Below are positions 7,601-15,027 of a DNA stretch of 22,711 bases, piece after piece. This stretch comes from DASQHY01 sp036390175 (lineage in GTDB: Bacteria > Acidobacteriota > Terriglobia > Acidiferrales > UBA7541). Each line of letters opens with the position of its first letter. The stretch's first letter is position 1. Location: positions 1 through 22,711 of the forward strand of contig DASWCG010000224.1 in NCBI GenBank assembly GCA_036390175.1. The letters run 5' to 3'. Below the pieces are notes generated by a model. The model was not told the origin of the DNA. It saw only the letters and a list, made by a program, of their open reading frames with translations, and searched no databases. A program made the translations under genes and the position numbers.

Positions 7601-8637
7601 ATGCCCGCCCTCATCGACGCAGAGGGCACTCGGCGGGAAATATCCTGAGAGCTGACGAAACGCCGCCCCTCGTAGTGGGCGAAGAAGAAGGTCTTGTCCT
7701 TCCAGATTGGCCCGCCGACCCGGCCGCCGAAGCGATTATCACGGAGCGCGGGATCCGCCTTACTGTGGCTGTTGCGTGTCCACGTGTTGCCGTCCAGGAT
7801 GTTGTTCTGCAGGTACTCATATACGGCGCCGTGGTACGCGTTGCCGCCGCGCTTGGTCACCATCTGGACTTCCCCGCCCGCAGAGCGCGCAAAAGTTGCG
7901 TTCGAGTTGGTCGTTACCACGCGGAACTCTTCCAGGCTCTCGATCGGCGTTGCGACCGCGGCCCGAGGCGTAGCCTGGAAGTTCCCTCCGGAATACTGGC
8001 CGCCGCCCGCGGTGCTGTCCGTGGCATCGCCCCCATCAATCAAGAATGTATTCTGGTCGCTGCGCGCCCCCGCCACTTGCCCGCCGGTATTGTCTCCTTC
8101 GCCGCCCGCATTGGGCGACCCGACAGAATTGAACCCCGGATTGGCCAGCGGCTGCAAGAGCAAGATTGAGCCGGCATCGCGTGCTAGGCTCGGAATGTTT
8201 TCGAGCACCTTCCGGTCGAGCACGTTGCCGACCGAAGAATCCAGTGTCTGCAACTCCGCCTTCGCTGTCGCGGTCACTTCGATGGTTTCCGTCACGGTTC
8301 CGATTTCCAGGACCACGTCACCCGTGAACGCCCGCCCGAGGGCCACCTCCGCCGCGGCGATGACGGTCTTGCGGAACCCCGACTTACTGACCGTGATTCT
8401 GTAAGTTCCAGGTGCGACGCTGGCGAACGTGTAGACGCCAGCATCGTTGGTTGTTTGAGTTTTGGTTTCGTTGGTAGCCGTGTTCCGGAGTTCTACAGTC
8501 GCTCCAGGCACCACGGCCCCGCCTTTGTCGCTCACGGTGCCCGTCACCGGCGACGTTGATGACGTTTGCGCCATCGCGCAGACCGGGACAAGGCAAAGCA
8601 CTAAAAAGACTCCCAGCACCACTCGCATGCTTCGCAT
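4627..8637 (-). CDS. Oar-like TonB-dependent receptor with carboxypeptidase-regulatory domain
   Basis: A 1336-residue outer-membrane protein. Residues 1-24 are a signal peptide ending AMAQ. Residues 28-110 form a carboxypeptidase-regulatory domain (VTGTVSDKGGAVVPGATVEL, then APGTYRITVSKSGF). A plug domain follows to about residue 270 (VTETIEVTA, NTFLIDGGDATD, SLEEFRVVTTNSNA), and the rest is a large barrel ending in aromatic FDF, as expected for Bam-dependent insertion. Acidobacteria carry many such Oar/SusC-like receptors, thought to import large substrates; this substrate is unknown. GGAGGG lies about 10 nt before the ATG at 8637. The longer in-frame start at 8700 would place 21 extra residues before the signal peptide. 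There are no adjacent SusD, ExbB or TonB genes. Confidence 0.95.
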   Translation of the reverse strand: MRSMRVVLGVFLVLCLVPVCAMAQTSSTSPVTGTVSDKGGAVVPGATVELRNTATNETKTQTTNDAGVYTFASVAPGTYRITVSKSGFRKTVIAAAEVALGRAFTGDVVLEIGTVTETIEVTATAKAELQTLDSSVGNVLDRKVLENIPSLARDAGSILLLQPLANPGFNSVGSPNAGGEGDNTGGQVAGARSDQNTFLIDGGDATDSTAGGGQYSGGNFQATPRAAVATPIESLEEFRVVTTNSNATFARSAGGEVQMVTKRGGNAYHGAVYEYLQNNILDGNTWTRNSHSKADPALRDNRFGGRVGGPIWKDKTFFFAHYEGRRFVSSQDISRRVPSASMRAGILHFGGVAYNITSTTKTDPTTGLAVAPSSCIFNPGPSQTIGPCDPRPPASGGINPTIAANWNLLPQGNDPFGSNADGVNTLGFTAPVATPLSENFGVFRLDHVFNPKWQFMASGRYGKTTFSSPVQVDIGGLLPGDTSGVPKSTAQRPLAPRYFVAGLTGQVTSHLISEFRFDWLRHWWEWNTAHPSLLPAPEGFKQPDGLNAALSILGEGIGTGMQPINVDTQNARSRLWNGKDYNFFENLSWLKGKHTLQFGGRAGTQHFFHRRDDKVVGGLTSEVFTIGRLSSGSGVGGVPFPAGFSGSNSRWRTDYASVLGIIDRAQQLKTRASDFSPNPDGTPLLQHTIVRNYSLYIADTWRIKPSLTFSYGLNWGVQLPPYEENGEATMMVYHNTGQIVGGDDWLAQRKAAALNGQLFNPQLDFIPIKATGRRYPYDPYWTAFSPRVAVAWSPTYNEGFMSKIFGGHKGVLRGGYARVYDRYNGVGIVMIPALGIGFGNNLRCAGPQSPTAGSGLCGNTSTNQSNPSNAFRIGTDGTVLPFPSLASISGGALIPGLPSGQAGSSPFETLDFRIDPKRKLGYANTFDLTFQRELPGNMVLEMGYVGNYAKRLYQGFAFNQVPYMLTGGGQSFAQAFSNVAQFYRANPTAAASAAPSQGWFTAMVTGFTSLCTGAAGAPNATVAVVACNGTSAFSEANVFDVWNSVNCNFPASVYTSSSAFTAGCATDNTQIFDSYIIGSHGRSNYNAGFLSLRKRTSVGLTFDFNYTYSHAFDQLGQNQESLNETSDAFNLDRDYASAQFDRRHAFSSLFTYDLPFGHGRYSTGNWANKAIGGWNVSGVWVYATGLPLDVIDGNSCEEFGQGPVFGNCSGYLPVNKTFYSTSVHNLGGTFNGFADSNAVASNFRTPDLFLDTRTGRGFIRSMARWNVDFGISKTTKISERVSARFDCQLTNVFNHSMLNNTNGADVPLDLSTGSFGVLNAQYNAPRHIQFALRFDF

Positions 8638-8830
8638 GTTATTCACCCTCCGTTTGTCCACCACCCGTACACCACGAGAGATTGGAGAGGTGAGTCCCAA
8701 GCCACAACCCCCGTTGGATACTACTCATTTGTTCGGACGCACCACTCACAGCCACCACTGGGCTTATGGCGCGGAACTTATTCCCGTTGCACTGTGATGT
8801 CAAGAGGTTTTTGAGCTCCGGGGGAAGGTG

Positions 8831-8846
8831 GCCCGGCTGTCCGGGC
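8831..8846. repeat. Small hairpin in the receptor/aceE intergenic region
   Basis: GCCCGG-CTGT-CCGGGC forms a 6-bp stem with a 4-nt loop. No U-tract follows, so it is not a clear terminator. It lies within the 391-nt divergent gap between the receptor (start 8637) and aceE (start 9029). From 8638 to 8830 I see only the receptor's ribosome binding site. Confidence 0.35.
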
Positions 8847-8881
8847 TAGTACTCGGCCGCGTTGAAATCCGCCATCGGAAA

Positions 8882-8922
8882 ACACAAGTGTCCTATCCTC
8901 TTAAGAACACACTCCCGAGTGT
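8882..8922. promoter_or_regulatory. Two ACAC/GTGT palindromes upstream of aceE (candidate operator)
   Basis: ACAC-AA-GTGT (8882-8891) and ACACTC-CC-GAGTGT (8909-8922) are two perfect inverted repeats sharing ACAC/GTGT arms, each followed by CC. Their centres are 29 nt apart, close to three helical turns. The second overlaps the candidate -35 of the aceE promoter, which suits a repressor operator. The regulator is unknown, and the site does not match the PdhR consensus that I know. Confidence 0.4.
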
Positions 8923-8948
8923 CCAGAATCGGCGCTCTGCGGTATATT
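8920..8948 (+). promoter_or_regulatory. Candidate aceE promoter
   Basis: TATATT (8943-8948) is a good -10. The hexamer 17 nt upstream, TGTCCA (8920-8925), is a poor -35, as might be expected of an activated or repressed promoter. The start would lie at about 8955, giving a leader of some 75 nt before the ATG at 9029. Confidence 0.35.
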
Positions 8949-9028
8949 GATACGTTGTAGAGGCTCGGCATTAGCCCATCAACTCGGGGAATTGCCGCGT
9001 GCACCGCACCAGAGGACAAGACGAAATC

Positions 9029-11710
9029 ATGAATAATGGTGGACCCGCAAAACCGGTCGGAACAGACGAAGTCGAAATACGCGAATGGGAAGAATCCCTC
9101 GACTCCGTCCTGACCGACGAGGGCCCCGAAGCCGCGGGCAATATCCTCGAGCGCCTGCGCCAGCGCGCTCAATTGGCGGGCGTGCCGACTGCCTTCACCG
9201 CAAACACCCCCTACGCCAACACGATTCCTCCCCGCCTCCAGCCCCTGTTTCCCGGCGACCAGGAAATCGAGCGGCGCATCAAGAGCCTGATTCGCTGGAA
9301 CGCGCTGGCCATGGTGGTTCGCGCCAATCGCGTCGAGCACAACATTGGCGGGCACATCTCCACCTACGCCTCGGCCGCGACGCTGTTTGAAGTTGGTTTC
9401 AATCATTTCTTCCGCGCGCACACCGATCAGTTCGAGGGAGACATCGTCTATTTTCAGGGTCACGCCTCGCCCGGCGTTTACGCCCGCGCGTTTCTGGAGG
9501 GGCGCCTCTCCGTGGGCCAATTGGAAAATTTCCGCCGCGAGCTGAAGCCCGGCGGCGGACTTTCCTCTTATCCCCATCCCTGGCTGATGCCGGATTTCTG
9601 GGAATTCCCCACGGTCTCGATGGGGCTCAGCCCCATCATGGCCATCTACCAGGCCCGCTTCAATCGCTATCTCGAGGATCGCGGTCTCAAGCCGCAGACC
9701 GACGCCAAGGTCTGGGCCTTCATCGGCGACGGCGAAACCGACGAGCCCGAAGCCCTCGGCGCCATTACCTTGGCGGCCCGCGAGCACCTCGACAACCTCA
9801 TTTTCGTGGTCAACTGCAATCTGCAGCGTCTCGACGGACCGGTGCGCGGCAACGGAAAAATCATTCAGGAGCTCGAGGCCGTCTTTCGCGGCGCCGGCTG
9901 GAACGTTATCAAAGTCATCTGGGGAAGCGACTGGGATCCCATCCTCGAAAGGGACACCGAAGGTCTGCTGGTCCAGCGCATGGGCGAGATCGTGGATGGC
10001 GAATACCAGAAATTCTCCGTGGAATCCGGCGCCTACATCCGCCAGCATTTCTTCGGAAGCGATCCGCGCCTGTTGAAATTGGTCGAGGAAATTCACGACG
10101 AGCCGCTTCGCAAACTCCGCTTGGGCGGGCATGACCCGCGCAAGATCTACGCCGCCTACCGCGCCGCCGTCGAGCACCAGGGCTCTCCCACCGTCGTCCT
10201 GGCCCGCACCATCAAAGGCTACGGCCTCGGCGAAATCGGCGAAGGCAAGAACATCACGCACCAGCAGAAGAAGCTCAACGAAGACGAACTTCGCGAATTT
10301 CGCTCGCGCTTCGGCATTCCCATCAGCGACGACGATTGCGCCGATGCGCCCTTTTACCGCCCGCCGGAAGACAGCCCGGAAATTCAGTATCTGCGCGCCC
10401 GCCGGCAGGAGCTTGGCGGATACGTCCCCAGCCGCACCGTGCGCGCCAAGCCGCTCCAGTTGGCGGAGCACGACGAACTGTTCCGCGAATTCCTCGAAGG
10501 CAGCGAGGGCCGCGAAGTCTCCACGACCATGGTTTTCGTCAGTATGTTGCGCAAGCTGATGCGCGACCCGGAAATCGGGAAATTGATTGTCCCCATCGTC
10601 CCCGACGAAGCCCGCACCTTTGGCATGGAATCGCTCTTTCGCCAGGTGGGCATCTATTCGAGCGTCGGCCAGTTGTACGAGCCGGTGGACGTCCACACCC
10701 TGCTCTATTACAAGGAAGCAAAAAACGGGCAAATCCTCGAAGAGGGAATCACCGAAGCCGGCTCTGTCTCGTCATTCATGGCCGCCGGTTCCGCCTACGC
10801 CACGCACGGCCTCAACATCATCCCGTTTTTTATTTTCTACTCCATGTTCGGCCTGCAGCGCATCAACGACCTGATCTGGGCCTCGGCCGATATGCGCTGC
10901 CGCGGCTTCCTCCTCGGCGGCACCTCCGGCCGCACCACTCTCGCCGGCGAAGGTCTGCAGCACCAGGACGGCAACAGTCATGTCCTGGCCCTCCCCATTC
11001 CCACGCTTCGCGCCTACGATCCGGCCTTCGCCTACGAAATGGCCGTAATCATCAAGGATGGCATTCGCCGGATGTACCAGGAGAACGAAAGCCTCTTCTA
11101 CTACATCACGGTGATGAACGAGCCCTACGCCATGCCGTCCATGCCGCCAAACCCCGCCGACGGCATCCTCAAGGGCATGTATCGTTTCCGCGCATCGGAG
11201 AACAAGAAATCCACACTCCGCGCGCAGCTCTTCGGCAGCGGCGCCATTCTGCGTGAAGCCCTGAAAGCTCAAGAAATTCTCGAGGAAAAATTCAAGGTCG
11301 CGGCCGACGTCTGGAGCGTCACCAGCTACGAGGAACTCTACCGCGACGGCAGCGAAGTCGAGCGCTGGAATCTGCTTCATTCCTCCGATAAGCCCCGCGT
11401 CCCCTACGTTACCCAGTGCCTCGCCAACGCGCCCGGAGTATTCGTCGCCGCTACGGATTACCTGAAGGTCTTGCCCAACCTGGTTTCCCGCTGGATGCCG
11501 CGCCGCGTGGCCTCTCTCGGCACCGACGGATTCGGCCGTAGCGAGGGCCGCGCCGCGCTCCGCGACTTCTTCGAAGTGGACTCGCGCTTCATCGCCTTCG
11601 CCGCTCTTGTTGAGTTGCAGCGTGAAGGCAAAGTGGATTCTTCCGCCGTTCAGAAAGCCATCAAGGAACTCGACATCAACCTCGATAAGCCCAACCCGCT
11701 GACTTCCTAG
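9029..11710 (+). CDS. aceE: Pyruvate dehydrogenase E1 component, homodimeric type
   Basis: An 893-residue thiamine-diphosphate enzyme that decarboxylates pyruvate and acetylates the lipoyl domain of E2. The length is close to E. coli AceE (887). HNIGGHISTYASAATLFEVG near residue 110 is the conserved N-terminal active-site region. GDGETDEPE starts the ThDP motif at 233, closed by VVNCN about 27 residues later. EGKNITHQ places a histidine at 411, matching the mobile-loop His407 of the E. coli enzyme, and GITEAGSVSSF carries the acidic residues of the pyrimidine domain. The ATG at 9029 was preferred (GAGGA about 12 nt upstream) over an in-frame GTG at 8999. No aceF or lpd is adjacent. A weak stem around 11715 precedes the next gene. 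Confidence 0.97.
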   Translation: MNNGGPAKPVGTDEVEIREWEESLDSVLTDEGPEAAGNILERLRQRAQLAGVPTAFTANTPYANTIPPRLQPLFPGDQEIERRIKSLIRWNALAMVVRANRVEHNIGGHISTYASAATLFEVGFNHFFRAHTDQFEGDIVYFQGHASPGVYARAFLEGRLSVGQLENFRRELKPGGGLSSYPHPWLMPDFWEFPTVSMGLSPIMAIYQARFNRYLEDRGLKPQTDAKVWAFIGDGETDEPEALGAITLAAREHLDNLIFVVNCNLQRLDGPVRGNGKIIQELEAVFRGAGWNVIKVIWGSDWDPILERDTEGLLVQRMGEIVDGEYQKFSVESGAYIRQHFFGSDPRLLKLVEEIHDEPLRKLRLGGHDPRKIYAAYRAAVEHQGSPTVVLARTIKGYGLGEIGEGKNITHQQKKLNEDELREFRSRFGIPISDDDCADAPFYRPPEDSPEIQYLRARRQELGGYVPSRTVRAKPLQLAEHDELFREFLEGSEGREVSTTMVFVSMLRKLMRDPEIGKLIVPIVPDEARTFGMESLFRQVGIYSSVGQLYEPVDVHTLLYYKEAKNGQILEEGITEAGSVSSFMAAGSAYATHGLNIIPFFIFYSMFGLQRINDLIWASADMRCRGFLLGGTSGRTTLAGEGLQHQDGNSHVLALPIPTLRAYDPAFAYEMAVIIKDGIRRMYQENESLFYYITVMNEPYAMPSMPPNPADGILKGMYRFRASENKKSTLRAQLFGSGAILREALKAQEILEEKFKVAADVWSVTSYEELYRDGSEVERWNLLHSSDKPRVPYVTQCLANAPGVFVAATDYLKVLPNLVSRWMPRRVASLGTDGFGRSEGRAALRDFFEVDSRFIAFAALVELQREGKVDSSAVQKAIKELDINLDKPNPLTS

Positions 11711-11744
11711 CAAGGGATTGAACCCTTTAGTTAAAGGAGCTCAA

Positions 11745-12551
11745 ATGAGAAAAGTTCAAACAATGGCAGTAGTTGTGGGGCTGTTCTTCTCGGTTACGGC
11801 GGGCGCGCAAACCAAACCGACCTCCGGGGGCGAGAATAAAATCGAGCCGTTGCCGCGAGACTTAGAAATTCAGCTGGCACTCAGCGCGCTCCCGGCGCAC
11901 CTCAGAGACAATGCAACCGTCTATGTTCTAAATCCCGACAAAGGCTTTGAAGTTGTCCACAAGGGCACGAATGGATTTCACGCCTTTGTTGCTCGAACCG
12001 GCGATGACACGTTCCGTGGGTCCTGGGCCTTTACGAAATATAGAGACGATATTCTCTATCCGATTTCCTTTGATGAAGCGGGCACCAAAGCACAGATGCG
12101 CGTCTTCATCGATGCCGCAGAGATGCAGGCGAAGGGAACTCCCCCTGAAGAACTAAAGAAGATCATCCAAGACCGCTACAAAACAAAATACTACAAGGCG
12201 CCGGAGCGAGCCGGTGTCTCCTACATGCTGTCTCCCATCCTTAGAACTTACGTGAATCCCGATGAAAACGGCAACGTAGCTACTTCTAACATCCCTCACG
12301 TGATGCACTACGCCCCGAATGTATCTAATCAAGAAGTAGGGGGTGCAAACCCAAGCCCCGAACAATTCCGTTACTACAGCGAGCATGGGCGGTGGCCGGA
12401 CAGCCCGTCTCCGTTTGTGATACTTCACGGTCCCCATGGATACTTCGTCCAGTTTCTCGGCGTAGCGGAAAGGGATGCTATTACCAAGGAATACGAAGGG
12501 ATGCTTACGCGACTTTGCAAAATCAAAGAAGCCTGGTGCTTGCCACAGTAA
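11745..12551 (+). CDS. Secreted protein of unknown function (268 aa)
   Basis: The ATG at 11745 has AAAGGAG 6 nt upstream and opens a signal peptide (MRKVQTMAVVVGLFFSVTAGA, cut near residue 21). An in-frame TTG at 11718 lacks these features. The mature protein has no membrane segment. It contains an N-terminal stretch PRDLEIQLALSALPAHLRDN, a middle section EELKKIIQDRYKTKYY, then PHVMHYAPNVSNQEVGG and HGPHGYFVQFLG, and ends with two cysteines (258 and 265) that could form a disulfide. I recall similar uncharacterised periplasmic proteins from Acidobacteria but cannot assign a role. It follows aceE by 34 nt with no clear terminator, so read-through is possible. Confidence 0.85.
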   Translation: MRKVQTMAVVVGLFFSVTAGAQTKPTSGGENKIEPLPRDLEIQLALSALPAHLRDNATVYVLNPDKGFEVVHKGTNGFHAFVARTGDDTFRGSWAFTKYRDDILYPISFDEAGTKAQMRVFIDAAEMQAKGTPPEELKKIIQDRYKTKYYKAPERAGVSYMLSPILRTYVNPDENGNVATSNIPHVMHYAPNVSNQEVGGANPSPEQFRYYSEHGRWPDSPSPFVILHGPHGYFVQFLGVAERDAITKEYEGMLTRLCKIKEAWCLPQ

Positions 12552-12672
12552 TAAGGTCAATAGAGCAAGGATTGAGCGCGGGCCAAGCCCGGCCATTCTC
12601 AGCTTTCGCGCAGGATAGCGCGGTGGTCCTTGCGTAACGTCCCAGGGTCGCGACAGAAGGGAGAAGCAAGCC

Positions 12673-13119
12673 ATGAAGAAGCAAAGTTTCACCACTAGCT
12701 TTTCGGTAGACCAAACTCCGAAAGAAGCCTTCGCTGCTATCAATAATGTTCGTGGATGGTGGTCAGGAGAAATCGACGGCGACGCCGCCAAACTCGGCGC
12801 CGAGTTCACGTACCGTTACAAGGACGTGCACCGGTCCAAACAAAAGATCACAGAGTTGATTGCCGGAAAAAAAGTCGTTTGGCACGTGGTGGACAGCGAC
12901 CTTAGCTTTGCGAAAAACAAAAGCGAGTGGAATGACTCGGACATTGTTTTTGAGATCTCTGAAAAAGCGGGCAAGACGGAAGTGCGTTTTACACACGTGG
13001 GTCTGATACCCCAATTTGAATGCTACGGGAGCTGCTCGAACGCATGGGGCACGCTCATCAACGGCAATTTGCGCAGGCTGATCACCACGGGTGAAGCTCA
13101 GCCGGACGCGTTCGCATAG
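12673..13119 (+). CDS. SRPBCC (START-like) domain protein
   Basis: A 148-residue protein with a single SRPBCC/AHSA1-like hydrophobic-pocket domain: FTTSFSVDQTPKEAFAAINN at the N-terminus, then NVRGWWSGEI, FTYRYKDVHRSKQKITEL and VRFTHVGLIPQFECY. No signal peptide is present. The family binds small hydrophobic ligands or acts as a co-chaperone-like module; no specific role can be assigned. GGGAG lies about 9 nt before the ATG. A close paralogue starts 11 nt after its stop, so the two form a tandem duplication and probable operon. The preceding gap (12552-12672) holds only a short GGGC/GCCC stem. Confidence 0.9.
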   Translation: MKKQSFTTSFSVDQTPKEAFAAINNVRGWWSGEIDGDAAKLGAEFTYRYKDVHRSKQKITELIAGKKVVWHVVDSDLSFAKNKSEWNDSDIVFEISEKAGKTEVRFTHVGLIPQFECYGSCSNAWGTLINGNLRRLITTGEAQPDAFA

Positions 13120-13130
13120 GAGGGAAAATC

Positions 13131-13603
13131 ATGAAGAATCAGGATTTCACAACTACTCTTTCGGTTGACCAAACGCCGAAGGAAGCCTTTGACGCGATCC
13201 TCAATGTTCGTGGATGGTGGTCAGAAAATATTGAAGGTAGCACCGCCAAACTCGGCGATGAGTTTACGTATCGCTACAAAGACGTCCATCGCTGCAAAAT
13301 GAAATTAGTCGAAGTCATTCCCGAAAAAAAAGCCGTCTGGCTTGTTTTAGACAACTACTTCAATTTTACGGAAGATAAAGAGAGTGGAAGGGCACAAAGG
13401 TTATTTTTGACCTCTCGAACAAAGGCGATAAGACGGAAATCCGCTTCACTCACCTGGGTTTAGTTCCAGAATATGAATGTTTCAATGTCTGTTCGAACGC
13501 GTGGGGCTCTTACATAAACGGTAGTTTGCGGAACTTGATTTCTACGGGTAAAGGTCACCCCAACCAAAAAGAACAAGGGGATGGGGAGAAGGTTTCGCTA
13601 TGA
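13131..13603 (+). pseudogene. Frameshifted SRPBCC paralogue
   Basis: The first 83 codons closely follow the upstream SRPBCC gene (SVDQTPKEAF, NVRGWWSENI, FTYRYKDVHR). Near 13380-13385 the frame breaks, and the original frame stops at 13463. The missing half is intact in the next frame from TGG at 13385: EWKGTKVIF, TEIRFTHLGLVPEYECF, CSNAWGSYINGSLRNLI, ending at the TGA at 13601-13603. Alignment to the paralogue (NKSEW against DK-EW) fits the loss of one base in GAGAG. Restored, the protein would be 157 residues. AGGAGGG precedes the ATG. Either the gene is recently dead or the sequence has an indel error; the intact downstream frame favours a very recent event. Confidence 0.85.
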
Positions 13604-13692
13604 ACGGAGAGACTGCCCTTGTAGTGGGTGCCAGCCGCGGCTTTGGTCGAGGCGTAGTTGAGAGCCTGGTCGCACGGAAATCCGCTTTTAGG
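13600..13692 (+). pseudogene. 5' remnant of a short-chain dehydrogenase gene
   Basis: ATG at 13600 overlaps the TGA of the preceding SRPBCC frame (ATGA), a typical translational coupling. The opening residues ALVVGASRGFGRGVVESL form the first beta strand and the Gly-rich TGxxxGxG-type cofactor loop of an SDR. After about 28 codons the similarity stops at a repeat beginning near 13692. The frame then runs through repeat sequence to 13815, which is not SDR. The rest of the enzyme is absent; an antisense Nudix gene ends at 13806. The gene appears truncated by repeat insertion or deletion. Confidence 0.7.
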
Positions 13693-13777
13693 TGTCATTC
13701 CGAGCGGAGTGAGCCAGGCGCGCCTTTTGCGCCCCGGCTGCTTTTCCGGGGCGAACGCAGTCGAGGAATCCCTCCGT
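13692..13777 (+). repeat. REP-like interspersed repeat, long form
   Basis: The sequence begins GTGTCATTCCGAGCGGAGTG and ends GTCGAGGAATCCCTC, the recognisable ends of a repeat found scattered through many environmental genomes. Inside are GGCGC/GCGCC and CCCCGG/CCGGGG stems. It abuts the broken SDR frame and precedes the end of the Nudix gene. A short related copy lies in the opposite orientation near 21917-21943. Confidence 0.65.
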
Positions 13778-13805
13778 CTCTTGCGTTATCCAATCTCCAG
13801 GCTAT

Positions 13806-14243
13806 TCAACCCTGAATTCCCGCACTTCCTTCCGCCAGGATTTCCCCCGGCCGGATCTTTCCTGTCGCCAGATGGGCCACGAGTGCCGCGTTCGCCGCCA
13901 GAAAATCGTACTCGCCCAATTCCTTCGGCCGAACCCAGGCCGTCTGTTCGAAGCCCGTCGGCGTAATCTGATCGCTTCCGATGTCCGCTGCAAAAAACCG
14001 GATCTCGCGAGGCTCAGATAGATTCGGATAGCTGTGCTCGACCCGCGCGATTTCCTTGCACTTTCGCAGCGTGACGCCCAGCTCTTCGCGCAGCTCGCGT
14101 GCCAGTGCAGCTTCCGCAGTTTCCCCGGCCTCCACCTTTCCCCCGGGGAATTCCCACTTCAAGCCAAGCGCGGCGCCTTTCTTCCTTTGGCAAATCAGCA
14201 GGCGGCCTTCGCGCTCGATCACAGCGGCGGCAATCGTAATCAT
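13806..14243 (-). CDS. Nudix hydrolase, MutT-like
   Basis: A 145-residue protein with a complete Nudix box at residues 35-57 (G-x5-E-x7-REL-x-EE-x-G): Gly35, Glu41, then RELREELGV at 49-57. All metal-binding glutamates are present. The opening ITIAAAVIEREGRLLICQR is typical of MutT-type enzymes that clear oxidised dGTP, although many Nudix proteins use other nucleotides, so the substrate is uncertain. Its ATG overlaps the TGA of the upstream corrinoid-binding gene by 4 nt, which shows a two-gene operon with translational coupling. The 3' end sits beside a REP-like repeat, and no separate terminator is seen. Confidence 0.93.
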   Translation of the reverse strand: MITIAAAVIEREGRLLICQRKKGAALGLKWEFPGGKVEAGETAEAALARELREELGVTLRKCKEIARVEHSYPNLSEPREIRFFAADIGSDQITPTGFEQTAWVRPKELGEYDFLAANAALVAHLATGKIRPGEILAEGSAGIQG

Positions 14244-15025
14244 CGCGCTGCCCGTGCGCGTCCATGAAGGATTCGGTAAAGCTCGCGCGCGCCCGCGGCC
14301 AGCGGCGGCCCGGGCGTGTTTAATAATTCATCGCGGAGCACGTGGACTCGCCGGTTGCGAATCGCCGGAGCATCCTTCCACGCGCCGACGTCGTACGCCT
14401 TCTGTGGATCGGGCCGGTCGCCCGTCGCCGCCCACGCCAGAATAATCACCTCCGGCCTCGCTTCGGCCACTTGCTCATCGCTGACGCGCTCGCCCGCGGG
14501 CACAACCATCTCGCCGCCCGCCATCTTCACTAGCTCTGCCACCCAGGGAGGGGAACTGATCCTCGGGTTCGGCCACGCCTCGCAATAAACGCGGGGTCTC
14601 TTCGCCACGTGCTTTCCCTTCGTCGCAATCGCGCCGAATTCGCGCTTCATCTTGGCGATGAGTCTCCTCGCGCCGGCCTCGCGTCCCGCGACCCTTCCGA
14701 GCAAAGCTATGTCTGCTTCCACGTCCGCCAGCGTGCGCGGGTTCATCGCCAGGAACGCCAGCGGCTGCTCCAGCAGCTTGGCTACGGTTTCTTGCTTGTA
14801 GGGAACTGACCCGATCACCAGCGTGGGCTTCAATTCCAGAACGCGGCCTATGTCAAGCGACCAGCAATCCCCCAGCTTCGGCAGCTTCGCAACCGGCGCC
14901 ACATCGGCGCACCACTTCGTCACGCCCACAAGCTGGCTCTTCGCTCCAATCGCGCAGATGATGGACGTGGCGCTCGGCGCCAGCGACACTATCCGCTGCG
15001 CTTGCGGCAGATGCTTGCGGCCCAT
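14240..15025 (-). CDS. BtuF-like corrinoid/iron-complex binding protein without signal peptide
   Basis: A 261-residue protein with the class III periplasmic-binding fold seen in BtuF: RIVSLAPSATSIICAIGA at the start, VGVTKWCAD, DIGRVLELKPTLVIG, a long helical linker, then RISSPPWVAELVKMAGGEMV and ARPEVIILAWA. BtuF delivers vitamin B12 to BtuCD, but here no signal peptide precedes the domain and no permease or ATPase gene is nearby. It may be cytosolic, or its true start may lie upstream. The ATG at 15025 is preceded almost directly by GGGAGG, which lies inside a perfect hairpin. Its TGA overlaps the Nudix gene. Specificity for cobalamin rather than another metal chelate is not proven by sequence. 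Confidence 0.82.
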   Translation of the reverse strand: MGRKHLPQAQRIVSLAPSATSIICAIGAKSQLVGVTKWCADVAPVAKLPKLGDCWSLDIGRVLELKPTLVIGSVPYKQETVAKLLEQPLAFLAMNPRTLADVEADIALLGRVAGREAGARRLIAKMKREFGAIATKGKHVAKRPRVYCEAWPNPRISSPPWVAELVKMAGGEMVVPAGERVSDEQVAEARPEVIILAWAATGDRPDPQKAYDVGAWKDAPAIRNRRVHVLRDELLNTPGPPLAAGARELYRILHGRARAAR

Positions 15026-15027
15026 GC

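Noticed and set aside
8846..10732. 628-codon open frame on the minus strand opposite aceE
   Set aside because: It lies fully antisense to a well-supported aceE. It has no recognisable domain and arises from the GC-rich third positions of the true gene.
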